Of a stretch of DNA of 64,000 nt, positions 18,637 to 26,498 are shown in pieces (positions within the stretch are counted from its first letter, which is position 1; each line of letters starts with the position of its first letter). The notes beneath the pieces were generated by a model. It did not search any database. It was not told the DNA's origin and saw only the letters and a program-made list of their open reading frames with translations. This DNA comes from Gammaproteobacteria bacterium (GTDB lineage Bacteria > Pseudomonadota > Gammaproteobacteria > HTCC5015). Where the stretch lies: NCBI GenBank assembly GCA_013817245.1, contig JACDDA010000002.1, positions 299,919 to 363,918 of the forward strand. Direction: 5' to 3'. A program made the position numbers and the translations under genes.

Positions 18637-19482
18637 TCAGCTGGCGGCACTGTGTTGTTGTGCTTGAGCTTGGAGCTGATGAATCTTATCGACCTCGGCG
18701 AGTAATTCCTGAGTAGCGGGGAAATTAAAATCACGTTCAAGTAAGGTGGGGAACACGCCTACGAGTTGGTAAGCGGTTTCTAGCAGTTGCCAAACCGGGT
18801 CAATAACATCTGCGCCATGGGTGTCGACGCGTAAATCTTCGGCTTCGACATAGTGCCCTGCGATATGGGCGTAGGCGATTCGTTGTAAAGGCAGCGCTTT
18901 TAAAAATGCGTGGGCATCGTAATGATGGTTAATAGAATTCACATAGATATTGTTAAGGTCTAATAATAAATCGCAATCAGCGCGGCTGATGACGGCGTTG
19001 ATGAAATCAATCTCAGTCATTTCTTGGCCGGGCGCAGCATAATAAGACACGTTTTCAATCGCGATGCGCTGTCCCAATAATTCTTGTACCCGCATGATAC
19101 GCGCAGCGACATGGTCAACCGCAGCTTCGGTAAAAGGGATCGGCATTAAGTCGTATAAATGCCCGTCATCGGAGCAATAACTTAAATGTTCTGAATAACA
19201 ACGGATTTGATGGGTATTAAGAAACTCTTTGATATCGAGCACCAGGCTCTCATCCAACGGTGCAGGACTGCCTAGCGATAACGATAAACCATGACAAACA
19301 AAAGGATAACGTTCGGTAAATTTACGTAACTCTTTACCCCAGCGGCCGCCCACGCGAATCCAATTTTCCGGCGCGACTTCCATGAAATTAACTTGTGACG
19401 GATAAGGATCTGAGAGCGGGCCCGTGAGAGCCCGTCTCAAACCTAAACCCGCACCAGTAACGCTATAGCGAGGGATTTGCAT
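18637..19482 (-). CDS. bufB: MNIO (DUF692) RiPP-modifying enzyme, BufB-like
   Basis: Multinuclear non-heme iron oxidative enzyme of the DUF692 family; BufB enzymes convert cysteines of bufferin precursors to thiooxazoles. The 281 residues form a TIM barrel with the expected metal-ligand positions: H64 (CHGLSLSLG), E98/H99 (SEHLSY), E143/N144 (ENVSYY), D175 and N177/N178 (DLNNIYVN), H206/H210 (HIAGHY), D220/H222 (DTHGAD) and E249 (LLERDFNFP). It starts 29 bp after the precursor gene on the same strand. No ligand appears to be missing. Thiooxazole formation here is inferred from the family and the EGKCG substrate. Confidence 0.92.
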   Translation of the reverse strand: MQIPRYSVTGAGLGLRRALTGPLSDPYPSQVNFMEVAPENWIRVGGRWGKELRKFTERYPFVCHGLSLSLGSPAPLDESLVLDIKEFLNTHQIRCYSEHLSYCSDDGHLYDLMPIPFTEAAVDHVAARIMRVQELLGQRIAIENVSYYAAPGQEMTEIDFINAVISRADCDLLLDLNNIYVNSINHHYDAHAFLKALPLQRIAYAHIAGHYVEAEDLRVDTHGADVIDPVWQLLETAYQLVGVFPTLLERDFNFPATQELLAEVDKIHQLQAQAQQHSAAS

Positions 19483-19511
19483 AAGGTATAAAACCTACCT
19501 AATGAGGATGA

Positions 19512-19910
19512 CTATTTCTTTACTGCAGCTTTGGGTTCTTCTTTCTTCATGTCAGCGCCGCACTTGCCTTCGCCACATTTGCCTTCAACCGCTGTTTTAG
19601 CTTCTGCGCCGCCTTTACCAGCAACACCTTGCTTCGTGTCACTTCCTGCTTTTTTGTCAGCGCCGCACTTGCCTTCGCCACATTTGCCTTCGCCACATTT
19701 GCCTTCAGCATGTTTTGCATCGTCTTTTTTCTTAGCGCCGCATTTGCCTTCGCCGCATTTACCTTCGGCGCCTGCAACCATGTAGCCGCTGCTCATTTCG
19801 GTCATGCCGAAAGGATTTTGTTCAGCTGAAACAGGTGCTGCTGCTAAAGAAGCTAACAGGGTTACGCCCAAAGCAGAGGCGATCGGGCTAAGCTTGTTTT
19901 TATGGTTCAT
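19512..19910 (-). CDS. bufA: bufferin-like precursor peptide with seven EGKCG motifs
   Basis: A 132-residue secreted low-complexity peptide. A Sec signal peptide ends at PVSA (cleavage after residue 29, before EQNPFG). The mature part contains all seven cysteines of the peptide, each within EGKCG, in clusters of two, three and two; each cluster ends in GA followed by K/D-rich residues (GAKKK, GADKK, GADMKK). The linkers are Lys/Ala/Gly rich. EGKCG cysteines are modified in bufferins, which bind copper in the periplasm. A good ribosome site (TTTGGAGAAA) precedes the ATG. It is the first gene of the operon bufA-bufB-GltB-like-doxX-bufC. Confidence 0.9.
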   Translation of the reverse strand: MNHKNKLSPIASALGVTLLASLAAAPVSAEQNPFGMTEMSSGYMVAGAEGKCGEGKCGAKKKDDAKHAEGKCGEGKCGEGKCGADKKAGSDTKQGVAGKGGAEAKTAVEGKCGEGKCGADMKKEEPKAAVKK

Positions 19911-20205
19911 GAAAATTTCTCCAAAATGATGAAATGATAATTTAATAGATCAATGTGACTGGATAACGCTTCAAGCCATCTTACTAAAGGAAAGCTAACG
20001 CTAAAGCTAAAGTAAGGCAGCCAGTGTACCTATTTCAATACGCATGAAAACTCTTTTTGGATGCTACGGAATAAGATCCCGCAATCAGGGCAGGCTTAAT
20101 TAAGGCGAAATAAATGGAGAGTAGAAAGATAAAGCTAAATAAATTCAAGGAGTTGTGGCTTGTGCGAAGTGCAAAAGCCACCGCTCAGACGATCAATACA
20201 TTTAT
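19911..20205. other. 295-bp leader region upstream of the bufferin-like operon
   Basis: It lies between the small membrane protein gene and bufA, both on the minus strand, and should contain the operon promoter. I see no near-consensus sigma-70 boxes. Near 19994-20014 there are short imperfect direct repeats of GCTAAAG/GCTAACG. It contains no supported coding frame. An alternative-sigma promoter or copper-sensor site may be here but cannot be assigned by eye. Confidence 0.4.
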
Positions 20206-20544
20206 TTATAATAGAAAAATAAAAGTCGCTATGACGACCGCGAGTTGTACAGGCACCATTACTTTGTAATTTTTAGATACCACAATCATTAATAAGGTAA
20301 GCGCGCAGGCGATACCTAATAAAACTTTAGCGTCCAAGGGGCTGAAATTATTAATCGCAATCCGCGCGGCTAGATATAAGCCCAATCCGGCTACAACGCC
20401 GCTAATAGCAGGCAGCACGGCCAATTTATAAGACTTGGCATTAGCAGGCAGCGGGCCCATTATAATTAATGCAGGTACGTTAACCACAAACATGGCCAGT
20501 AAAATGGCGGCCAACGCTAATACGACAAAAACGAAGTAACCCAT
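20206..20544 (-). CDS. small inner membrane protein of unknown function
   Basis: A 112-residue protein with four hydrophobic segments separated by short loops (one with GPLPANAKSYK, one with SKNYKVMVP). A ribosome site (TGGAGAAC) precedes the ATG. I do not recognise the family. It lies 93 bp downstream of nth on the same strand, so it may be an end-of-operon gene or an independent one. It ends 295 bp before bufA, and there is no direct evidence that it belongs to the copper/RiPP operon. Confidence 0.6.
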   Translation of the reverse strand: MGYFVFVVLALAAILLAMFVVNVPALIIMGPLPANAKSYKLAVLPAISGVVAGLGLYLAARIAINNFSPLDAKVLLGIACALTLLMIVVSKNYKVMVPVQLAVVIATFIFLL

Positions 20545-20637
20545 GGGTAGTTCTCCAGCGTGAGGGTCTTAAATCAGAGGTGGCGATTATGGGTTTGTCG
20601 GGCGAGGTGAGCAAGTAGAAGTTGCGGAAGTGGCTAG

Positions 20638-21273
20638 TTAGTCTTCGGCTTTATCAGGGTAAGCGCATAGATCTTCAATGAGGCAGGCACCGCAGCGCGG
20701 TTTACGGGCGACACAGGTATATCGACCATGCAAGATCAGCCAGTGATGCGCGTCTTGTTTAAATTCAACAGGCACACGTTTTTCTAATTGCTGCTCTACT
20801 TCGATGACATTTTTGCCCGGCGCTAAACCGGTGCGATTGGCTACTCTAAAAATATGTGTATCAACCGCAATGGTAGGCTGACCAAAAGCGGTGTTTAACA
20901 CCACATTGGCGGTTTTACGACCCACGCCAGGCAGCGCTTCCAAAGCCTCACGAGATGCCGGCACTTGGCCGTCATGTTTTTCTAATAATAAAGCGCAAGT
21001 TTTTAGAATATTGCGGGCTTTGGTATTAAACAAACCGATGGTTTGAATGTATTTTTTTAAACCACGCTCACCGAGTTTTAAAATAGTTGCTGGCGTATTG
21101 GCGACGGGAAATAATTTTGCCGTGGCTTTGTTAACGCCGACATCTGTCGCTTGCGCCGATAAGATAACGGCAATTAATAATTCAAAAGAGTTTTGATAAT
21201 TTAATTCAGTCGTCGGCGTAGGGTTAGCAGCGCGTAAACGTGTAAACATAATGCGACGTTGGCGGGCGTTCAT
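20638..21273 (-). CDS. nth: endonuclease III
   Basis: DNA glycosylase/AP lyase removing oxidised pyrimidines. The 211 residues contain the helix-hairpin-helix LPGVGRKTANVVLN with the catalytic Lys, the catalytic Asp in VDTHIFRVANR and the [4Fe-4S] motif C-x6-C-x2-C-x5-C (CVARKPRCGACLIEDLC). The start overlaps rsxE by ATGA. Linkage rsxE-nth is typical for gammaproteobacteria. Confidence 0.95.
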   Translation of the reverse strand: MNARQRRIMFTRLRAANPTPTTELNYQNSFELLIAVILSAQATDVGVNKATAKLFPVANTPATILKLGERGLKKYIQTIGLFNTKARNILKTCALLLEKHDGQVPASREALEALPGVGRKTANVVLNTAFGQPTIAVDTHIFRVANRTGLAPGKNVIEVEQQLEKRVPVEFKQDAHHWLILHGRYTCVARKPRCGACLIEDLCAYPDKAED

Positions 21274-21926
21274 GTTTTAGATAGCCGCAAAGCTATGCGC
21301 GCATCAATCATATTTTTTACAGCGATTAATAGACCTAAAATAATAAAAGCGCCCGGCGGTAAAATTGCTAATAAGAAACCGCGGTAATCAGTGTTCAGCT
21401 CAAATACAAAATCATTTGCTGCTGCACCGAAAATCAAACCTGCATGGGCGAACAAAGTACCAAACCCGATGAGTTCACGCAAACTGCCTAGTGTTACTAG
21501 CGCCAATGCAAAACCAACACCCATGCTTAAAGCATCAACGGCAGCGGCTAATGTTGAGTTTTTAATAGCAAATGATTCGGCGCGGCTGATGACAATACCA
21601 TTGATAATAATCAACGGCACAAAAATACCTAAGCTTAAATACAGCTCATGCCAAAATGCATTCATCAATAATTCAATAGCGCTGACCACCGTGGCGATGA
21701 TTAATAAAAAAACCGGCCTGCATATTTCGGGACGTACGATATGACGCAGAAGTGAAATGCTAATATTCGACATCAGCAAGGTTAATAAAGTGGCTAGCGC
21801 TAAACCCAAAGCCGTAATAGCCGTATTGCTGACCGCTAACAAAGGGCATAAACCTAAGAGCTGTACTAAGCCGGGATTGTTATGCCAGATATCGTCGCAT
21901 AGTTTGTTTTTAATCAAGCTAGTCAT
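21270..21926 (-). CDS. rsxE: Rsx/Rnf electron transport complex subunit E
   Basis: Integral membrane subunit (218 residues, about six segments) of the ion-translocating NADH:ferredoxin oxidoreductase-like complex. Family landmarks are NNPGLVQLLGLCPLLAVSNT and the GLFVPLIIINCAI-like segment GIFVPLIIINGIVISRAE. It overlaps rsxG (ATGA) and nth. In E. coli the Rsx complex keeps SoxR reduced; in others it supplies reduced ferredoxin. Confidence 0.94.
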   Translation of the reverse strand: MTSLIKNKLCDDIWHNNPGLVQLLGLCPLLAVSNTAITALGLALATLLTLLMSNISISLLRHIVRPEICRPVFLLIIATVVSAIELLMNAFWHELYLSLGIFVPLIIINGIVISRAESFAIKNSTLAAAVDALSMGVGFALALVTLGSLRELIGFGTLFAHAGLIFGAAANDFVFELNTDYRGFLLAILPPGAFIILGLLIAVKNMIDARIALRLSKT

Positions 21927-22576
21927 GGCGTCCGCGCCGCTGTATTTTTTATTACAGTATTAGGAGAAAAAATAACAGCATGATGAGTTTTGGCGTATTG
22001 CAAAGTAGTGTAAATCGCCAGCACCACGGCGCGCGGTGTAATAGTTGCGCCTACAAAAGCATCAAAATCGCCGCCATCTGGTTTTACTTTCCATTGTGAT
22101 GCTGCCGGATTGTTTAAGCTTAAACCACTAAATTGTTGGATCCAATCAGAGCGCGTTATATCAATTGCATCGCCTAAGCCGCGCGTTTCACGATGCGTGA
22201 TGACCCGTACGCCCGCAAGACTATGGTCAACATTAATACCAATCAATAGTTGAATGTTGCCACCATACCCATTCGGTGCAGCGGTAAAAAATAATGCAGC
22301 AACCGGGTTTTCATTTAGATGCGCGCGATGAACGATAACGGATTGTTTAGTACCTAAAGCAGGATCTTGCAACACGATAACATCGTTAAGTAAATCATTG
22401 TCATAACGATGGTTTGGAATAATTTCATTTAATATTTTTAACTGAGCTACATGTTGGTTATGCGAGATTCGATCTTGCGTTGCATTATTGAGCCACCACA
22501 AAAAGCTAATCGACAATAGTGCGCAGATACTGAAAAAAGCGCTGTTCATGATAATGGGCGAGATACGAAACTTCAT
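21923..22576 (-). CDS. rsxG: Rsx/Rnf complex subunit G
   Basis: Subunit of 217 residues with one N-terminal membrane helix and a periplasmic FMN-binding domain. FMN is covalently attached to a Thr in the SGAT-type motif, here DAFVGATITPRAVV. The segment GYGGNIQLLIGINVDHSLAGVRVITHRETRGLGD is the conserved FMN-binding core. It overlaps rsxD and rsxE by four bases each. Confidence 0.94.
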   Translation of the reverse strand: MKFRISPIIMNSAFFSICALLSISFLWWLNNATQDRISHNQHVAQLKILNEIIPNHRYDNDLLNDVIVLQDPALGTKQSVIVHRAHLNENPVAALFFTAAPNGYGGNIQLLIGINVDHSLAGVRVITHRETRGLGDAIDITRSDWIQQFSGLSLNNPAASQWKVKPDGGDFDAFVGATITPRAVVLAIYTTLQYAKTHHAVIFSPNTVIKNTAARTP

Positions 22577-23598
22577 GTTCTGCCGAATACGCGAGGTTTG
22601 GTAAAGTAATCTAACGCTGGCGCGGTTGAATTCATCAGTAATACAGCAAAAGCGATGCCGTCAGAATAAGCGCCAAAGGTACGAATAAAATAAATCAATA
22701 TACCAATGCCAGCGCCGTAAATAATTTTGCCCTTGTTGCTAGTGCAAGCTGAGACAGGATCGGTTGCAATAAAAAATGCCGCGAGCAGGGTGCTACTGGC
22801 GGTGATATGAAACAGTGGTGAAGGATAAACATTGTCATTAACCAACCAAAAAATACTGGCGACAATCGTAAGTGCGAGTAATAAGCTTATGGGTATATGC
22901 CACGTAATAATGCGTCGCCATAATAATAATAGGCCGCCGCATAACCACGCCAACGAAATAAATTCCCAGCCATAACCGCTCACATATCCAAAGAGTGGGC
23001 GAGTTACAATATGGCGAACATATTGATTTAAATTTACGTTAGTTTTTAATGTGTCTAAAGGCGTTGCGCCGCTAATAGCATCCCAATTGGCTGTCGGTAA
23101 TTGCTGTTGGAATACCGCTAAATACGTTTCGTAAAATGATAAATGATAATGCGCTAAACCTTGCGGCAAAATCCATTGACTCATATCTTTGGGAAACGAA
23201 ACTAACAATACTGCATAACCCAGCATCGCAGGATTAAACGGGTTGTAACCTAAACCACCGTATAATTGTTTGCCACATATAATGGCAAATCCGCAGCCGA
23301 CCGTCGTTAACCACCACGGCGCTAAAGGCGGCAAAGCCAGTGCTAATAACCACGCGCAAACAAATGCGGAACCATCTTGTAGCGTGTCGAATATGGCGCG
23401 TCGCCGTAGCTTTAAAACACAAGCTTCTGCCACGCATGCCACCATGCTGGCAATGACGATATTAAATAATACGCCCCAACCAAAAAAATAAATCATAAAG
23501 ACACTGCCGGGAATCAGCGCGGCTATAACCCACAACATAAGATGCTTAATGCGATTACCCGAATGGATATGCGGCGAACTAAGTGTTTTAAATTTCAT
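22573..23598 (-). CDS. rsxD: Rsx/Rnf complex subunit D
   Basis: A 341-residue membrane subunit related to NqrB. It carries the covalent FMN site in the SGATPLDTLK context (ISGATPLDTLKT) and the conserved LGYNPFNPAMLGYAVLLVSFP segment, plus FIATDPVSACTS near the end. About nine membrane segments are expected. Overlaps with rsxC and rsxG (four bases) show translational coupling in the complex. Confidence 0.95.
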   Translation of the reverse strand: MKFKTLSSPHIHSGNRIKHLMLWVIAALIPGSVFMIYFFGWGVLFNIVIASMVACVAEACVLKLRRRAIFDTLQDGSAFVCAWLLALALPPLAPWWLTTVGCGFAIICGKQLYGGLGYNPFNPAMLGYAVLLVSFPKDMSQWILPQGLAHYHLSFYETYLAVFQQQLPTANWDAISGATPLDTLKTNVNLNQYVRHIVTRPLFGYVSGYGWEFISLAWLCGGLLLLWRRIITWHIPISLLLALTIVASIFWLVNDNVYPSPLFHITASSTLLAAFFIATDPVSACTSNKGKIIYGAGIGILIYFIRTFGAYSDGIAFAVLLMNSTAPALDYFTKPRVFGRT

Positions 23599-25181
23599 TC
23601 GGTTTCGTCATTTTGAAATGCTATTTTTTTCTTAGCGTTAACACGCGCTAATGCAGCTTGAATGTCCACTTGCGCGCCTAGGCTGGTAGTTTTTTGAGTT
23701 TCTAAAGCTTGCTTTTTTTGTTGCAACATTTCTTGCTTAATACGTTCTTCAGCGTCTAAACGCGCTTGCCTAGCTTCAAAACGCGCACGTGCGATATTGG
23801 ATTTTTGATGGTTATAATTAATCTGAGTAATTTCTGTTTTGGCAAAACGATAATATTGAACCAGAGGAATTTCGCTAGGGCATACATAAGAGCAGCAACC
23901 GCATTCTATGCAGTCAAATAAATGCTGAGATTCAGCTTTAGCGAAGTCTTGTGTTTTGGCGTGCCAATATAATTGTTGTGGTAATAAATTAACTGGACAT
24001 ACTTGTTCGCAGGCGCCGCAGCGAATGCAACTTTTCTCGCCAACAGATTCAATTTCAAGATCAGAGGTGTAAACTAAAATACAGTTAGTTGATTTAATAA
24101 CGGGCAGTTCATCACTAGTTAATGCAAAACCCATCATCGGTCCGCCCATGATGAGTTGATAAATATTTTGTTGATAACCGCCGCAATGCATAATTAAATG
24201 CTCTATAGGCGTACCGAACAACACATCTATATTATGCGCTTGTCGTATGCCATCGCCGCAAACAGTAACAACGCGGGAAATCAACGGTTCATTGTGTTCG
24301 ATAGCGCGATGGATAGCATATACCGTCGCCACGTTATGACACATCAATCCAAACGCCGCCGGTAAGTCATCATGCGGAATTTCTAATCCAGTTAACGCTT
24401 TAATTAATTGTTTCTCATCGCCGCTAGGGTAACGCGCAGGAATTATTTTGAGCTCGATATTGGTGGTTTTATTTTCTTGTAGCGCTAATTTTAAAGCGTG
24501 ATACGCTTCTGGTTTGTTATCGGCTAAAGCAATAAAACAATTTTTTACATTTAAGGCGTGTTGCAAAATACGAATGCCGGCAATAATGCCGTGTGCGTGT
24601 TCACGTATCAGCGCCTCATCGCAACAAATATAAGGTTCACATTCTATTGCATTAATAATTAATGTCTGAAGGGGGTTGTTAGCGCAAGAATTAAGTTTAA
24701 CGGCGGTAGGGAAAGCCGCTCCGCCTAAACCAACAATTCCGGCCTTATGAATTTTTTCGAAAATCTCAGTTGCGGAGAAAGCTGTAAAGTTTGTAATCGG
24801 TGTGCGTGTGATCCACTGTTCTGCGCCATCGGGCTCGATGATCATGCACGGCGTGATTAAACCTAAAGGATGAGATACGGCGCAATCTTCAATGGCGAAT
24901 ATTTTTCCGGAAGTAGGCGCGTGCAATCTTATGCTCATCTCCTCTTGCGTGTCAGCAATCAGTTGACCTTTAAGAACCGAATCGCCGATTTTCACTAGCG
25001 GCACAGCAGCGCTGCCTTTGTGTTGTTGCAAAGGTAAAATTAATCGTTTCGGCAAACTAATCGTTTTGATGGGTTCAGATAATGCAGCGCTATTGTTAAT
25101 AGCAAAATATAAACCGCCATGTAATTCATGTGACGTGGTTTGCTTAGTAATATTAAGCGGTATTTTAATGTTTACGCCCAC
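23595..25181 (-). CDS. rsxC: Rsx/Rnf complex subunit C
   Basis: Peripheral NADH/FMN-binding iron-sulfur subunit. The order is the N-terminal GGLYFA domain, the flavin/NADH-binding part with GLGGAAFPTAVKL and ECEPYICCDEALIREH, the GGPMMG segment, two [4Fe-4S] motifs (CIRCGACEQVCPVN and CIECGCCSYVCPSE) and a charged coiled-coil tail. The frame stays open up to an ATG at 25271, inside rsxB (73-base overlap). A GTG at 25181, 17 bases after the rsxB stop, gives a normal N-terminus (528 residues) and is preferred, although its ribosome site is weak. Confidence 0.88.
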   Translation of the reverse strand: MGVNIKIPLNITKQTTSHELHGGLYFAINNSAALSEPIKTISLPKRLILPLQQHKGSAAVPLVKIGDSVLKGQLIADTQEEMSIRLHAPTSGKIFAIEDCAVSHPLGLITPCMIIEPDGAEQWITRTPITNFTAFSATEIFEKIHKAGIVGLGGAAFPTAVKLNSCANNPLQTLIINAIECEPYICCDEALIREHAHGIIAGIRILQHALNVKNCFIALADNKPEAYHALKLALQENKTTNIELKIIPARYPSGDEKQLIKALTGLEIPHDDLPAAFGLMCHNVATVYAIHRAIEHNEPLISRVVTVCGDGIRQAHNIDVLFGTPIEHLIMHCGGYQQNIYQLIMGGPMMGFALTSDELPVIKSTNCILVYTSDLEIESVGEKSCIRCGACEQVCPVNLLPQQLYWHAKTQDFAKAESQHLFDCIECGCCSYVCPSEIPLVQYYRFAKTEITQINYNHQKSNIARARFEARQARLDAEERIKQEMLQQKKQALETQKTTSLGAQVDIQAALARVNAKKKIAFQNDETE

Positions 25182-25198
25182 GCTAATTATTCTCAGTG

Positions 25199-25783
25199 TT
25201 AATTTGCATGAGGCAAGTGTAAAGATGCTACATGGATAGGAATAATTTTTGGTTGGGTTGGAAATGGCCACGCGGGTAGATTATTTTCCACCGGCACCAT
25301 TAGAATGCAATCGACAGGACAAGGCGCGACACATAATTTGCAGCCCGTACATTCTTGCGCGATAACGGTGTGCATTTGTTTGCTGGCACCAAGTATCGCA
25401 TCTACTGGACAGGCTTTAATGCAGAGCGTGCAGCCGATGCAAATGTTTTCATCAATCACAGCGAGTAGCGAAACCTTTTCTTCAACGCCATTGGCGGGAT
25501 TGAGCGGTTTACTCTCACGACTTAATAAATGGGCTAGTGCCTTAATAGTGGCGCTGCCGCCGGGTGGACATTGATTGATATCAGCATTGCCTTGTGTAAT
25601 AGCAGTAGCGTAAGGACGGCAGCCGGGGAATGAGCATTGGCCACATTGTGTTTGAGGTAACAAGGCATCGATTTGATTAATGAGTTGGTCATTATTTTTT
25701 ATTTTCAAATGAAGTGTCATATACGCTAACAAAGCGCCAATCAGCGCGATGATGCTACTAACAATAATAATAGATAGCCACAT
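25199..25783 (-). CDS. rsxB: Rsx/Rnf complex ferredoxin subunit B
   Basis: A 194-residue subunit with an N-terminal membrane helix, a four-Cys domain (LPQTQCGQCSFPGCRPYA) and two [4Fe-4S] ferredoxin motifs (CIGCTLCIKACPVDAILG and CTGCKLCVAPCPVDCILM). It passes electrons between subunits. It starts two bases after rsxA ends. Confidence 0.95.
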   Translation of the reverse strand: MWLSIIIVSSIIALIGALLAYMTLHLKIKNNDQLINQIDALLPQTQCGQCSFPGCRPYATAITQGNADINQCPPGGSATIKALAHLLSRESKPLNPANGVEEKVSLLAVIDENICIGCTLCIKACPVDAILGASKQMHTVIAQECTGCKLCVAPCPVDCILMVPVENNLPAWPFPTQPKIIPIHVASLHLPHAN

Positions 25784-25785
25784 AA

Positions 25786-26367
25786 TTAGGTTTTAATAAA
25801 TCCAGCGAAGCCTAAAAACGCTAATGACATAATGCCAACGGTGATTAATGTTAACGGTGCGCCTTTAAAGGGCGCAGGCGCATCAGTCACGCTTAAGCGT
25901 TCGTGCATTGCCGCAAACAATACTAACACCACTAAAAATCCTAGCGCGGCACCAAAACCATAAACCGCCGCCTGCAGGAAGTTCTGCGCTTGTTGTATGT
26001 TCAATAAAGTGACGCCTAAGATCGCGCAGTTGGTAGTAATCAAAGCTAGAAAAATTCCTAGCGTATCGTGTAAGGCAGGTTTTATTTTACGTATTGCCAT
26101 ATCAGTGGATTGCACGATGACTAAAATTATTAAAATAAATATTAAAGTGCGTAAATAGGATAGATCTAAAGGAATCAAAATATATTGATATAGTAAATAA
26201 TTAACTATCGAAGACAAGGTCAACACCAAGGCGGTCGCTAAGCCTACGCCTAATGCTGTTTTAATTGGGTATGGCGCGCGTATGAATGAACCTGCGCCTA
26301 AAAAATTAATTAAGACGATATTATTTACTAAGACGGTACTGAGTAAAATCAGGAAATAGTCGGTCAT
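25786..26367 (-). CDS. rsxA: Rsx/Rnf complex subunit A
   Basis: A 193-residue integral membrane subunit with six segments, starting MTDYFLILLSTVLVNNIVL and containing FLGAGSFIRAPYPIKTALGVG-type sequence, as usual for RsxA/NqrE. It is the first gene of rsxABCDGE-nth; the promoter should lie in 26368-26498, where I see no clear consensus boxes. Confidence 0.95.
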   Translation of the reverse strand: MTDYFLILLSTVLVNNIVLINFLGAGSFIRAPYPIKTALGVGLATALVLTLSSIVNYLLYQYILIPLDLSYLRTLIFILIILVIVQSTDMAIRKIKPALHDTLGIFLALITTNCAILGVTLLNIQQAQNFLQAAVYGFGAALGFLVVLVLFAAMHERLSVTDAPAPFKGAPLTLITVGIMSLAFLGFAGFIKT

Positions 26368-26498
26368 AACGGCGCGGAATCGATTAATAACAGAGGCAGA
26401 CTATAGCAAAACTGCCTCGGCGGTTTAAGATATTTTTGCTAACCGCGAGGGAGATAATGAATGTGTGTACGGGATTTTAATGAAATTTTAAGCGGCTG

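Noticed and set aside
19531..19829. Pro/His/Leu-rich open frames on the plus strand opposite bufA
   Set aside because: They are the antisense of the EGKCG repeats; the repeated codons keep other frames open. No ribosome site, and the minus-strand frame has a signal peptide and operon context.
25182..25271. Longer rsxC starting at ATG 25271
   Set aside because: It would overlap rsxB by 73 bases and add about 30 residues not expected in RsxC; GTG 25181 fits the family better.
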